DNA from: Rickettsiales bacterium
Lineage (GTDB): Bacteria; Pseudomonadota; Alphaproteobacteria; G027485855
DNA: 64,000 nt
Direction of reading: 5' to 3'
NCBI GenBank assembly: GCA_027485855.1
Contig: JAIXQD010000033.1
Location: 1 to 64,000 of the forward strand
The notes under the pieces are model-generated. The model was not told the origin of the DNA. It did no database searches and worked only from the letters and a program-made list of their open reading frames with translations. Every line of letters begins with the position of its first letter. Position 1 is the first letter of the stretch. A program made the position numbers and the translations under genes. Positions 19,155 to 28,735 of this stretch are shown here, in pieces.

Positions 19155-19961
19155 TTACAAGCCACGCAAACGGCGCAGCTCATCGTAGGCAGCATTGAGC
19201 AGGGCTAGACGCTCATTGGCTTCGGCAACAGCGAGCGTGTCACGACTATTGGCCATGACGCGGTCTGGATGATGCTCGCGCACAAGACGACGGTAAGTTT
19301 GCCGAATATCGTCATTACTGGCCCCTTGTGGTAAGCCTAATTGGCTAAAAGCATCTTGCTGGTCATGATGATGCAGCAGCCCCACGCTATGCGCAAAAAT
19401 TTGAAACTTCGCGGCATTATAACCAAGCAACAAAGCGATATGCTGCAACATATCCATGCTGGCGCTGCGGACAAAACCATCGGCCTGGGCAATTAAAGCA
19501 AGTGCGCGCAATAAGGACTCAATCCGCTGCGGTTGCCCGCGCCAATGCTGCGATAGCCAAGTTGCATATGGCTCGTAACCGCTGCTATCAGCGCGCGCCA
19601 TATCGAATAATCGACCAACCTCTCTTGATTGGCCATGGGCAAAATGAAAGTTACGTTGGAAGGACTCAATCTTGGCATGAGTCACTTGACCATCGGCCTT
19701 ACATAACTTTGCCGCCAAAACAATTTGCGCGACAGTCTCGGAGCTGCGTTGGGCTGCAACTGAACTATTATCTGCAATGGCAGTGTCGATAGCTGGGGCA
19801 TAAACCCACGCGCGCAAAATATCAAAGATGTGGCCAAACAATACGCCAAGCAGCAACACCGGCCATGACCCAAATAACAGGCCCGCCACAACGCCACACA
19901 GCTTGCCGGCAGCGCGTTGCATATGTTTTTTCAGTTTATGTTTTGCAGAATGGCTAGACAT
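19155..19961 (-). CDS. DjlA-like membrane co-chaperone (TerB plus C-terminal J domain)
   Basis: The protein has one N-terminal membrane segment (LCGVVAGLLFGSWPVLLLGVLFG), a TerB-like helical domain, and a C-terminal J domain with the HPD motif in YRRLVREHHPDRVM, preceded by FSQLGLPQGASNDDIRQTY. This order is that of DjlA, which stimulates DnaK at the inner membrane. I prefer the ATG at 19961 (MSSHSAKHKLKKH); a TTG at 19988 would add nine residues with no better ribosome site. It lies between two amidase genes on the same strand. Confidence 0.85.
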   Translation of the reverse strand: MSSHSAKHKLKKHMQRAAGKLCGVVAGLLFGSWPVLLLGVLFGHIFDILRAWVYAPAIDTAIADNSSVAAQRSSETVAQIVLAAKLCKADGQVTHAKIESFQRNFHFAHGQSREVGRLFDMARADSSGYEPYATWLSQHWRGQPQRIESLLRALALIAQADGFVRSASMDMLQHIALLLGYNAAKFQIFAHSVGLLHHHDQQDAFSQLGLPQGASNDDIRQTYRRLVREHHPDRVMANSRDTLAVAEANERLALLNAAYDELRRLRGL

Positions 19962-20018
19962 GGCCCAGTCTAACCGAAATAGCTGCAAAAGGGCAACCTA
20001 AAGGGCAATATCGGGTGG

Positions 20019-20858
20019 TTAAACAAAGGGCGCACTATTAAGTATATTGGCCAGCTGCTGGCCCAATATTTCGGCAATATGGGCGCGCGCATCGCGGTCG
20101 CGCAAGATGAGCTCATCTTTGGGATTTGATAAAAAGCCCGTTTCGATAAGCATAGATGGCACATCGGGCGCCCGCAGCACAGCAAAATTAGCCGAGCGCA
20201 TGGGGTTATCGAGCAAAGTAAGGTTACGGCCTGCGCCATCAATAAGCTTGGCCTTGGCACGCTGAGCGGCGTTGCGCGTATGTCGTGCGGCGAGGTCAGC
20301 TAATATGGCAATAACATCTGCATCATCGGTTGGGGCATGCCCACCCGCTAAAGCATCGGCCATGTTTTCTTGCAGGGCAATGGCTTTAGCAAAATCATCG
20401 CTGGCTTTTTCTGACAGTGTGTAGGCCGACAATCCGCGCGCGGCAGGGTTGGGCGCACTATCGGCATGAATAGAAATAAACAAATCAGCGTTCGCTTTAC
20501 GGGCAATTTTTACGCGCTCGGCCAATGGCAGAAAAATATCTGTGCTGCGCGTTAACCGCACTTCAATACCTAACTCTTGCCCGAGCACATCAACCAACCG
20601 CTGCGCAATATCGATGGTTATACGCTTTTCTTCGGTGCCGCGCAGGCCGATAGCGCCAGGATCGCGCCCGCCATGGCCGGGGTCAATAACCAGCACGCGC
20701 GGCGCTGCAGGTTTGCGCTGCGGCAAGGCTATTTTATCGCCACGCTTTTTCTCAGTGGCTTGCGCAAAATTGGGCACAGATATTGACAAAGCAAGACCCG
20801 CCGCCCAGCTTAGAAGCTGGCGCCGACTTATGGGATTGGATATGTCTAGCCTTTTCAT
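20019..20858 (-). CDS. Tat-exported N-acetylmuramoyl-L-alanine amidase (Amidase_3, AmiC-like)
   Basis: The 279-residue protein starts with a twin-arginine signal (NPISRRQLLSWAAGLALS, then NFAQA). The catalytic zinc domain follows: VLVIDPGHGGRDPGAIG, EKRITIDIAQ, LTRSTDIFLPLAERV, ANADLFISIHADSA and the terminal glutamate in SMLIETGFLSNPKDE. It cleaves the amide between MurNAc and the stem peptide in the periplasm, typically at division sites. The inserted helix around residues 190-215 (ASDDFAKAIALQEN) matches the autoinhibitory region of division amidases. An upstream frame to 20942 exists, but the Tat signal fixes the start at 20858. Confidence 0.9.
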   Translation of the reverse strand: MKRLDISNPISRRQLLSWAAGLALSISVPNFAQATEKKRGDKIALPQRKPAAPRVLVIDPGHGGRDPGAIGLRGTEEKRITIDIAQRLVDVLGQELGIEVRLTRSTDIFLPLAERVKIARKANADLFISIHADSAPNPAARGLSAYTLSEKASDDFAKAIALQENMADALAGGHAPTDDADVIAILADLAARHTRNAAQRAKAKLIDGAGRNLTLLDNPMRSANFAVLRAPDVPSMLIETGFLSNPKDELILRDRDARAHIAEILGQQLANILNSAPFV

Positions 20859-20990
20859 ATGATTAGGAAATACCAAACTTGTTAATAATAAATTAACCTC
20901 AACCAAAATTGGCTTAAATCTCTTATTGCACTCTTGCGCCACAATAAGAAACCTTGGATAGATACTGCAAAAATTAAAGGAGATTATGTC

Positions 20991-21983
20991 GTGCTCAACA
21001 CTATTCCTGTAACGGTTATAACGGGCTATCTTGGCGCAGGCAAAACCACGCTGCTGAACCGCATTTTATCGGAGCAACATGGCAAAAAATACGCCGTGAT
21101 TGTCAATGAGTTTGGCGAAATTGGCATTGATAATGACCTTGTGGTCAATGCCGATGAAGAAGTGTTTGAAATGAATAATGGCTGCATCTGCTGCACTGTA
21201 CGCGGCGACCTTATTCGTATTATTGGCGGCCTGCTTAAGCGCGGACAAAGTTTTGACGGCATCTTAGTTGAAACAACGGGTCTCGCCGCCCCTGCCCCCG
21301 TGGCACAAACTTTTTTTGCTGATGAAGATGTAAGCAAGGCCACAAAATTAGACAGTATTGTCACCGTGGTTGATGCGCAAAATCTATTGGCTCGGTTAAG
21401 CGATAGCCAAGAAGCAGAAGAGCAAATAGCCTTTGCCGATTGCATTATCCTCAACAAAACCGACCTTGTTGATGCGGCCGCGCTCAGCAATATTGAACAT
21501 GAAATACGCAACATTAACGCCTATGCTAAAATTATTCATAGCCAGCGCTGTGATGTTAAGTTAGACGCTGTGCTTAACCAAGGCAGCTTTGATCTGTCGC
21601 GTATCTTGCTGCAAGAGCCAAGCTTTATAAACGATGCCCAGCAAGGCCACCATCATCATAAACATAGCGCCAACCCAAAACACGATGCGGCGATAACTTC
21701 GCTTTCACTAAAAACGGATAAGCCGCTTTCTGTGAGTAAATTTCAGGAATGGGTCAGTAGCGTTGCACAAACAATGGGGCCACAATTGCTTCGTTATAAG
21801 GGCATTATTGCTTTAGCCGGCCATGAGCAGCGTTTGGTTTTACATGGGGTACATATGATGCTGGAAAGCAACCTTCAGCAGCCTTGGCGGCAAGATGAGC
21901 CGCGCTCCTCACGCATTGTATTTATTGGCCGCGGCATTGATAAAGACACGCTGGAAAAAGGATTTCTTGCTTGCGTGGCCTAA
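20991..21983 (+). CDS. CobW/COG0523-family GTPase, probable metal chaperone
   Basis: The 330-residue protein is a G3E GTPase: Walker [15 protein letters not shown], the metal-binding [25 protein letters not shown], and NKTD for guanine recognition. A histidine-rich loop (GHHHHKH) separates the GTPase from the C-terminal CobW_C domain, consistent with zinc or another divalent metal. The start is GTG at 20991, 8 bases after AGGAG; the frame extends further upstream without a ribosome site. It overlaps the following WD40 gene, forming an operon. Regulation by zinc is common in this family, but I see no clear Zur site in the 132-base upstream region. Confidence 0.88.
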   Translation: MLNTIPVTVITGYLGAGKTTLLNRILSEQHGKKYAVIVNEFGEIGIDNDLVVNADEEVFEMNNGCICCTVRGDLIRIIGGLLKRGQSFDGILVETTGLAAPAPVAQTFFADEDVSKATKLDSIVTVVDAQNLLARLSDSQEAEEQIAFADCIILNKTDLVDAAALSNIEHEIRNINAYAKIIHSQRCDVKLDAVLNQGSFDLSRILLQEPSFINDAQQGHHHHKHSANPKHDAAITSLSLKTDKPLSVSKFQEWVSSVAQTMGPQLLRYKGIIALAGHEQRLVLHGVHMMLESNLQQPWRQDEPRSSRIVFIGRGIDKDTLEKGFLACVA

Positions 21984-23017
21984 ACTCAGCCCCCTTATCG
22001 CCCGTGGCCTTACGCTGGAGTTTTGCAACACCTATTACGGGCTTGCATGGCACCACAAATGACCACGCTTTTGTGGCCCTTGGCAATGGCTGTGTTGGCA
22101 GTCTAAATCTGGACGGGGAGATAACCCAATATCAGGTTCACAAAGGCGCTATTCTGTCGAGCTGCCTTAGCCACGACGGCGAAAGCATTTTAACTGCGGG
22201 CGATGATGGCCAGCTTTGCCAAACCACAGCAAACGGTGAGACAACTCTTTTGGCAGCACACAAAAACCGCTGGATAGAGCAAGTGTGTGCGCACCAAGAG
22301 GCCGGCATAGCCTATAGCTATGGCAATTTGGTACAAATGATGCACCCCAATGGCACGCTCAATGGCGAGCCGCTTAAGCACCCAAGCGCACCGCGTGGAC
22401 TGGCATTTAATCCTAAGGGTAAGCGCCTTGCTGTTACCCACTATAATGGGGTGAGCTTGTGGTGGGTTAAAGGCGAAAACACCGAGGCCAGCAAACTGAA
22501 CTGGAAAGGCTCGCACTTAAATCTTATCTGGCATCCAGATGGCACCCAGCTGATAACCTCGATGCAAGAGCCGTCTTTACATGGCTGGCGACTAAGTGAC
22601 ATGGCCGAAATGCGCATGCAAGGGTACTTGGCCAAAATTCACTCTATGGGCTGGTCGGCCAAAGGCAAATGGCTTTTCACCAGCGGTGCTGAACGCGCAA
22701 TAGGCTGGCCATTTTTTGGTGGTGGCCCGTGGAATAAAACGCCGCTCTTATTAGCCGAAGCAGGGCCAGGCCTTGTAAGCGCTATTGCGCCTCACCCCAA
22801 AGATGAGCTCTGCTTAGTAGGCTATGACAGCGGCTTATTGATTATGGCCGCATACGATAATCGCCCGCCGCTTATGCTTATGCCGCCCGATAATGATATT
22901 GGCAGCATCACGCAGCTTATTTGGTCGGCGAGCGGCAGTAAATTTTTTGCCGCAACCAACAATGGCCACCTAATGCAATTTACACTAGAGTCAGTGGCAG
23001 CGGCATTTGCAAATTAG
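21971..23017 (+). CDS. WD40-repeat protein partnered with the CobW-like GTPase
   Basis: The 348-residue product contains repeated WD40-like blades, for example [69 protein letters not shown] and [24 protein letters not shown]; about seven blades would form one propeller. No signal peptide is seen. The start is TTG at 21971, overlapping the cobW stop by 13 bases, which implies coupled translation. The pairing of a COG0523 GTPase with a WD40 protein recurs in alphaproteobacteria as I recall; its function is not established. Its last 38 bases overlap the convergent GGDEF gene. Confidence 0.8.
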   Translation: MRGLNSAPLSPVALRWSFATPITGLHGTTNDHAFVALGNGCVGSLNLDGEITQYQVHKGAILSSCLSHDGESILTAGDDGQLCQTTANGETTLLAAHKNRWIEQVCAHQEAGIAYSYGNLVQMMHPNGTLNGEPLKHPSAPRGLAFNPKGKRLAVTHYNGVSLWWVKGENTEASKLNWKGSHLNLIWHPDGTQLITSMQEPSLHGWRLSDMAEMRMQGYLAKIHSMGWSAKGKWLFTSGAERAIGWPFFGGGPWNKTPLLLAEAGPGLVSAIAPHPKDELCLVGYDSGLLIMAAYDNRPPLMLMPPDNDIGSITQLIWSASGSKFFAATNNGHLMQFTLESVAAAFAN

Positions 23018-23609
23018 CCTGTTGCGCACGGTCTTTCTGCCGATACATCGCTAAATCTGCCTGATGCAATAATTGCTCAAGTGTGTGCTCAATACTGTAA
23101 CGGACAAGCCCGTAGCTCACCTTGACGGAAAAATCTTGCCCACGCCAATTAAACCGAAGCGGCTGCAACGCCGTCGATAGGTCATCTAGACGGTGACCAA
23201 AACCTGTCTGGCCAATGCGCGGCAACAAAATTAAAAATTCATCGCCGCCTAAACGGAAAACATAATCTGTCTCGCGGGAAAATTGCTTAAGCTCATGCGC
23301 AAGACTTAAGAGACAATAATCGCCAAGGGCATGGCCGTGGCTGTCGTTCAGTTTTTTAAAGTCGTTGATATCTAAAAAAATTGCCCAGCCATCGCCACGG
23401 TTTTGTCGGAGGGCCAGCGAGCGCTCACGGCTGAACACATGCTGCAAAGCCCGACGATTGAGCAGACCGGTTAAGGCATCTCTGCTGGCAAGCTGCTCAA
23501 GCCGTTGAATCTTTCTTCTTTGGTTATCAATAATCGCCAAAGCAGCCGAAAGTTTTTGCGATAAATCAGCTTCGGGTAACGATTGTTGCGAAAGCGCTTC
23601 AAATGACAT
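22980..23609 (-). CDS. Single-domain GGDEF diguanylate cyclase
   Basis: The 209-residue protein has an N-terminal helix or coiled coil (residues ~15-45) and then a complete GGDEF domain: DALTGLLNRRAL, FLDINDFKKLNDSHGHALGD and RLGGDEF. The inhibitory I-site RxxD is present as RETD exactly five residues before GGDEF, so the enzyme should make cyclic-di-GMP and be feedback inhibited. It lacks a receiver domain, unlike PleD. It is read toward the WD40 gene and its last 38 bases overlap that gene's end. Confidence 0.9.
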   Translation of the reverse strand: MSFEALSQQSLPEADLSQKLSAALAIIDNQRRKIQRLEQLASRDALTGLLNRRALQHVFSRERSLALRQNRGDGWAIFLDINDFKKLNDSHGHALGDYCLLSLAHELKQFSRETDYVFRLGGDEFLILLPRIGQTGFGHRLDDLSTALQPLRFNWRGQDFSVKVSYGLVRYSIEHTLEQLLHQADLAMYRQKDRAQQANLQMPLPLTLV

Positions 23610-23801
23610 TTTGCCCCCTTTAATTTGTTCTTACGGCGGATGGTTGCAAATCCCTTGCCAAAAATCAAAAAAGACAAAAATAGCCGGCCATATTATGGAC
23701 AAGCATTTGTAATATATCCCGATTTATAATGATAAGCGCGGCCATGGTAAGGTTTTTGCAAGTATCTGCGTGCTATAGCTGACATGAGGGAGCCCTACTC
23801 A

Positions 23802-24602
23802 ATGCACATTATTTTGTCAGCGCTGTTGATATTTTTGACCTTTATTGCCTGCCCACAAGCATGGGCCTTGCAGCCACATTTGGCGAGCTACAGCATGAAT
23901 ATGGTTTCAGCACGCAATGGCAGTCCGGTGGGCGGCGCTTCTGGCAAAATGATTTTCCGCTTTGAGGATGTCTGCGATGCTTACACGATTGAGCAGAAAG
24001 TCAATTTAAACCTTTTCTATGCAGAAGGGGAGACTATAGCCATTGATAGCAGTAGCTCAAGCTGGGAAAGCAAAAATGGCGATCAATATAAATTCAATAC
24101 AAGGCGACAATCGAATGGGGGCGAAAGCGAGATCTTTCGTGGTAATGCGTCTATAGACAATAGCCAAAATGGCACAGCTCATTATGTGCTTCCTGAAACA
24201 AAGGCAGTTTCTCTCATAGCTGGGACAATGTTCCCAACTAAACACACTATGCAAATGCTTGAAGATGCCAAGCGAGGCAAAAAATTATTTGTAGCCACTG
24301 TTTTTGATGGCGGCGATGAGACCGGCCAAAATGAAATCTCTACTTTTATTGGGCCCGCTCAAGCGATTGCCGATACTAGCCCGTGGAGCGTGCTAAAGGG
24401 CAAAAAAATCTGGCCTGTGCGTATGGCTTTCTTTCCGAACGACAGCAAAGCAGAAGAACCCGACTACGAAATGAGCATGCAGCTCGCTGAAAATGGCATC
24501 GCCGAATCTTTGACGTTAGATTATGGCGATTTTGTTGTTGCCGCCACGCTCGAAAAACTAGAATTACTGCCCGAATGTGCATCACCCCTAACTAAAAATT
24601 AA
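23802..24602 (+). CDS. eipB: EipB-like envelope integrity protein (DUF1849)
   Basis: The 266-residue exported protein begins with a signal peptide ([22 protein letters not shown]). The mature part shows [14 protein letters not shown], a Cys in [13 protein letters not shown], and a second Cys near the C-terminus (LPECASP); this pair is the conserved disulfide of the alphaproteobacterial EipB/DUF1849 family, a periplasmic beta-spiral protein needed for envelope integrity. GGAG lies 9 bases before the ATG at 23802; an in-frame ATG at 23784 would bury that site. The 38 bases after it lead into divK. Confidence 0.82.
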   Translation: MHIILSALLIFLTFIACPQAWALQPHLASYSMNMVSARNGSPVGGASGKMIFRFEDVCDAYTIEQKVNLNLFYAEGETIAIDSSSSSWESKNGDQYKFNTRRQSNGGESEIFRGNASIDNSQNGTAHYVLPETKAVSLIAGTMFPTKHTMQMLEDAKRGKKLFVATVFDGGDETGQNEISTFIGPAQAIADTSPWSVLKGKKIWPVRMAFFPNDSKAEEPDYEMSMQLAENGIAESLTLDYGDFVVAATLEKLELLPECASPLTKN

Positions 24603-24640
24603 ATCTCACCAGCATAATAATAGATAATGTGGAGATTGAA

Positions 24641-25036
24641 GTGACCAACGAGCCTGTATCTGCTGCCAGCGATTCTAAGCGCATATTGATTGTTGAGGAC
24701 AATGAACTCAACATGAAGCTCTTTCGTGACTTGCTTGAGGCGCATGGCTATCACACGATGCAGACCAAAGATGGTATGGAAGCGCTTAAATTAGCCAGAG
24801 AATATAAACCGCACCTGATCCTCATGGATATTCAGCTGCCTGAGGTGTCTGGCCTAGAAGTGACGCGCTGGCTTAAAGAAGATGCCGAGCTGAAAGCAAT
24901 ACCCGTGATTGCCATTACCGCCTTTGCCATGAAGGGCGATGAAGAGCGTATACGAGCCGGTGGCTGCGAAGATTACATCTCAAAGCCAATATCGGTGAGC
25001 AAGTTTTTGGGCGCGGTACGTAAGTTTGTTGAGTAA
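24641..25036 (+). CDS. divK: Cell-cycle response regulator DivK
   Basis: The product is a single receiver domain of about 131 residues: [40 protein letters not shown] with the phospho-acceptor Asp, [19 protein letters not shown] and [11 protein letters not shown] with the conserved Lys. This is nearly the textbook DivK sequence. DivK receives phosphate from DivJ/PleC-type kinases and controls DivL/CckA, setting CtrA activity. The start is probably GTG at 24641, with GGAG 6 bases upstream; another GTG lies at 24629. PleD, often the next gene, is absent; instead the convergent prfB ends 6 bases away. Confidence 0.93.
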   Translation: MTNEPVSAASDSKRILIVEDNELNMKLFRDLLEAHGYHTMQTKDGMEALKLAREYKPHLILMDIQLPEVSGLEVTRWLKEDAELKAIPVIAITAFAMKGDEERIRAGGCEDYISKPISVSKFLGAVRKFVE

Positions 25037-25042
25037 ACAAAC

Positions 25043-26171
25043 TTAATCGAGGTCTGCGACCACTTCTGCTTGTCCTGTTAATCGCGCTGCAAGCGACGCT
25101 TGCAAAAACCTATCAATATCGCCATTGAGCACAGCATCTGTCTGACTGGTTTCAACCCCGGTGCGCAAATCCTTGACCATCTGATAGGGCTGCAACACAT
25201 AAGAGCGAATTTGATGCCCCCAGCCGATGTCAGATTTTTGTGCCTCAATCTTGCCGGCGGCGGCCTCACGTTTTTTAAGCTCTAAATCGAACAAACGGCC
25301 TTTGAGCATGGTCATGGCCTTGGCTCTGTTTTTATGCTGTGAGCGCTCTTGCTGACAGGCAACAACGACACCCGTTGGGATATGGGTGATACGAATAGCT
25401 GACTCGGTTTTATTGACATGCTGCCCGCCCGCGCCAGACGACCGATATGTATCAATCTTGAGGTCCTTATCCAAAATATCAATCTGAATGGAATCATCAA
25501 TAACTGGCGAGACCGAAACACTTGAAAAACTTGTATGCCGGCGTGCATTGCTATCGAACGGGCTAATGCGCACCAAGCGGTGAACGCCACTTTCAGTTTT
25601 TAGCCAGCCATAAGCATTGGTGCCTTTAATTTGCACAGTGGCTGATTTAAGCCCCGCCTCTTCACCCGCCGTTTCATCGAGCAGCTCATATTTAAAGCCA
25701 TGCTGCTCGGCCCAACGCAAATACATGCGTAATAGCATTTGCGCCCAATCTTGGGCTTCTGTTCCACCCGCGCCAGAATTGACCTCAAGGAAACAATCAT
25801 TAGCGTCAGCCTCGCCAGAGAGCAGGCTTTCCAGCTCTTTTTCTCGGGCGATATCGGCCGTTTGCTGCAGGGCTCGCGCCGCATCATCAAGCAGGGTGTT
25901 ATCCCCCTCTGTTTCTGCCATCTCGGCTAATTCAAGATTATCCTGTAAATCTTGTTCAATCTGCCGTGTTGCGCCAATAGACTGTTCTAATCTGATGCGC
26001 TCGCGCATAATTTTTTGTGCGCGGGTGGCGTTTTGCCATAAATCGGGGTTTTCGGCTAAAGCGTTTAGTTCTTCAAGGCGGGCAATGGCTTGATCCCAGT
26101 CAAAGATACCTCCGCAATAACAACAGTGAATGCCGAATCTTTGCGGCTGCATTATTTATATCTGCACGCAT
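25043..26171 (-). CDS. prfB: Peptide chain release factor 2, expressed by programmed +1 frameshift
   Basis: RF2 ends translation at UGA and UAA. The body shows the recognition tripeptide in VRISPFDSN (SPF) and the hydrolysis motif [14 protein letters not shown]. The gene starts at ATG 26171 ([23 protein letters not shown]), 5 bases after GGGGGAG. After codon 23 (CTT) an in-frame TGA (26102-26100) interrupts it; skipping one base continues as [12 protein letters not shown] to the stop at 25043. Full length is 375 residues, close to the family. Reading only the second frame gives an unrelated N-terminus that does not fit RF2. It follows the PBP1A gene by 11 bases. Confidence 0.95.
26099..26114 (-). 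promoter_or_regulatory. RF2 autoregulatory frameshift site
   Basis: Minus-strand CGGAGGTATCTTTGAC holds an internal Shine-Dalgarno-like GGAGG, three bases, then CTT-TGA-C. This is the conserved RF2 slippery site: low RF2 slows reading of UGA and promotes the +1 shift from CTT to TTT, restoring the RF2 frame. Family knowledge; the bases are plainly visible. Confidence 0.93.
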
Positions 26172-26182
26172 AATCGCTCCCC

Positions 26183-28609
26183 CTAATCTAAACCGCCAGT
26201 GCCTTGCAGATTTTGCTCAAAATCTTGGCCCTCGGTTGCGGGCATTAAACCATCGCCCAACACCGTACTATCTACACCATCTGCGCCGTCAAGCACAGTT
26301 TCTGCATCTGTGGGCTCGGTGCCTGGAATAAAAGCTTCCCAAATTGCGTTTGCATCGCTCGGTTCTGCGGGCTTGCCCGAATTATGATCAATGCGCATCA
26401 TCCGTAAACCCGCTGGCACACGAAAAGATTGTGCCGGCACGCCTGCCATGGCACCCGCCATGAATTCGCCAAATATTGGCACCGCAACCGAGCCGCCCGT
26501 TTCCTTGGCGCCAAGACTGCGCGGCTCATCAAAGCCAACAAAAACGCCAACGGCTAAATCAGGCGTGAAGCCAACAAACCAAACATCCATCGAGTTATTG
26601 GTTGTGCCGGTTTTGCCCGCCACAGGAAAACCTAATGCATTAAGCCTTGTTGCCGTGCCACGCTGCACCACGCCTTGTAGCATAGACACCATTTGATAGG
26701 TTGTTCTGGGGTCGCCGATTTGCTCAAGGTTGCTGGCAATAACGGGCGGCGTCATATTTTGCTGCCATACTTGCTGGCTGCAGGAATCGCACTTTCTTTT
26801 TTCGTTGCGCCACACCACACGCCCTTGGCTGTCTTGCACATACTCGATAAAACTTGGCGTAATGCGCTGACCACCATTGGCCAGCATGGCATAAGCATTC
26901 GTCAGGCGTAGTAAGGTTGTTTCTTTGGCGCCCAAAGCAAATGACAAAAAGCTGGGCATGTCATCAACAATGCCAAAGCGCTTAGCATAATCGACAACAA
27001 TCGGCATGCCGATATGATGGGCCAGACGCACCGTCATAACATTGCGCGATTTCTCAAGGCCCACGCGGATTGGTGTTGGCCCATAAAACTCATCTGAATA
27101 GTTCTCGGGGCGCCATACGGGCAAGCCTGGCCCCTGCTCGATAGCAAAAGGTGCGTCCAGCACAATACTGGCTGGGGTAAAGCCGCTATCCAAAGCGGCC
27201 AAGTAAACAAATGGCTTAAAAGCAGAGCCTGGTTGCCGCCACGCTTGTGTGGCTCGGTTAAATACACTGATTTGCGATGAAAAACCGCCCTGCATGGCAA
27301 CAACGCGGCCAGTATGCGGATTCATGGCCACAATTGCGCCCTGCACCAGTGGCACTTGGCGAATGGCAAAACGGCGAACATCAGATTTTGTTTTGTCATC
27401 TGCTTCGGTTTTTTGCACGCGCTCAACCAGAATCACATCACCAACATTCAGCCCGTGTTTGCTTTTCACAGCAAATTCAGCGTCAGTTTTATTGATAAGG
27501 CCCACTTCGCCGCTGGCTGTTAAAATATCGGCCTGCGCATCTTTTATAGATTTAACAAGAGCCAGCTCCCATCCTTCACTGCCGCGGGGGGCCGCGATAT
27601 CAGCAAATGCCTTGTGGTTATCGCCCTTTAAACGCGCAACAGGCCCGCGATATCCGCGTCGGCGGTCATAATTTTGCAAGCCATTGCGCAAAGCTTTTAT
27701 GGCCAGATCTTGTAGATTGGGGTCAAGACTAGTATGCACCGTTAAACCAGACTTGAGGACGGTTTCTTGTCCATATTTCTCGACGAGCTCTCGCCGAACT
27801 TCTTCAGCGAAATAATCGGCCCGCACCACCTCTTCAGCAGCAGGGCGCCTGACGATAATTTTTTCGGCTTTGGCTGCCTCAGCTTGTTCTTTATTTATCA
27901 CGCCATCTTCACGCATACGCTCAATCACCCAATTACGTCTTGCTATGGCAGCGCTGTATTTTTCAATCGGGTGGTAATTATTTGGTGCTTTAGGCAATGC
28001 CGCTAAAAATGCCGCCTCGGCTAATGTGAGCTGATCGAGTGACTTATTAAAATAGTTTTGCGCAGCCGCGGCCACCCCATAAGACCGAAAGCCTAGAAAT
28101 ATTTCATTTAAATAAAGCTCAAGAATACGATCTTTATCAAGGGCGCGCTCAAGACGTGTGGCCAATATTGCCTCACGAATCTTACGGGCAATTGAAACCT
28201 CGTTGGTCAGCAAGAAATTTTTTGCCACCTGCTGGGTAATGGTAGAGGCACCAACAGGGCGTCGGTCTTGTCCAAGATTTTCTAGATTAATAAAAACTGC
28301 ATTTATAATGCCAAACACATCAATGCCACTATGGGCATAAAACCCTTTATCCTCGGCAGAGAGAAAGGCCTGCCGTACCAGCGGCGGTATTGCCAAGATG
28401 GGCACAAAAATTCGTTTTTCTTCAGCATATTCTGCCAATAAGCGGCCATCGCCGGCATGAAGTCGGGTTACCGTTGACGGCTGATATTTTTCTAAAAATC
28501 CATAGTCGGGTAAATCACGGCTGTAATAATTATAGGCCCCAACCAATGCCGCAAGTGCAAAGAGGCCCAATATAACTGCCGCACTAAATAACCCAGCCAA
28601 CCAGCGCAT
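26183..28609 (-). CDS. mrcA: Penicillin-binding protein 1A (bifunctional transglycosylase/transpeptidase)
   Basis: The 808-residue protein has one N-terminal membrane anchor (residues ~5-30), a GT51 domain with SAEDKGFYAHSGID (catalytic Glu), ASTITQQVAKNFLL and RKIREAILATRLE, and a transpeptidase domain with PGSAFKPFVY (the SxxK Ser), SRN and GKTGTTN. It polymerises and cross-links peptidoglycan. The C-terminal ~90 residues are acidic and low in complexity. Its stop is 11 bases from the start of prfB, whose ribosome site touches it, a gene order seen in other alphaproteobacteria. The upstream 126 bases separate it from the divergent fadD. Confidence 0.95.
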   Translation of the reverse strand: MRWLAGLFSAAVILGLFALAALVGAYNYYSRDLPDYGFLEKYQPSTVTRLHAGDGRLLAEYAEEKRIFVPILAIPPLVRQAFLSAEDKGFYAHSGIDVFGIINAVFINLENLGQDRRPVGASTITQQVAKNFLLTNEVSIARKIREAILATRLERALDKDRILELYLNEIFLGFRSYGVAAAAQNYFNKSLDQLTLAEAAFLAALPKAPNNYHPIEKYSAAIARRNWVIERMREDGVINKEQAEAAKAEKIIVRRPAAEEVVRADYFAEEVRRELVEKYGQETVLKSGLTVHTSLDPNLQDLAIKALRNGLQNYDRRRGYRGPVARLKGDNHKAFADIAAPRGSEGWELALVKSIKDAQADILTASGEVGLINKTDAEFAVKSKHGLNVGDVILVERVQKTEADDKTKSDVRRFAIRQVPLVQGAIVAMNPHTGRVVAMQGGFSSQISVFNRATQAWRQPGSAFKPFVYLAALDSGFTPASIVLDAPFAIEQGPGLPVWRPENYSDEFYGPTPIRVGLEKSRNVMTVRLAHHIGMPIVVDYAKRFGIVDDMPSFLSFALGAKETTLLRLTNAYAMLANGGQRITPSFIEYVQDSQGRVVWRNEKRKCDSCSQQVWQQNMTPPVIASNLEQIGDPRTTYQMVSMLQGVVQRGTATRLNALGFPVAGKTGTTNNSMDVWFVGFTPDLAVGVFVGFDEPRSLGAKETGGSVAVPIFGEFMAGAMAGVPAQSFRVPAGLRMMRIDHNSGKPAEPSDANAIWEAFIPGTEPTDAETVLDGADGVDSTVLGDGLMPATEGQDFEQNLQGTGGLD

Positions 28610-28735
28610 TTTTCACCTTGGGGTTAAGCGTTACATAATAGCGTTAAAAATTTGAGTTTAAAGCCCCACGGGCACATTCGCCAGCGTAACAATGCTGGTA
28701 ATATTGGCTTAATCGACTATGCGCTAATATAGGCC

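Noticed and set aside
26102..26152. prfB start at 26152 ([11 protein letters not shown]...)
   Set aside because: The sequence before DWDQ does not resemble RF2, and the classical CTT-TGA-C frameshift site with an upstream in-frame start explains the gene.
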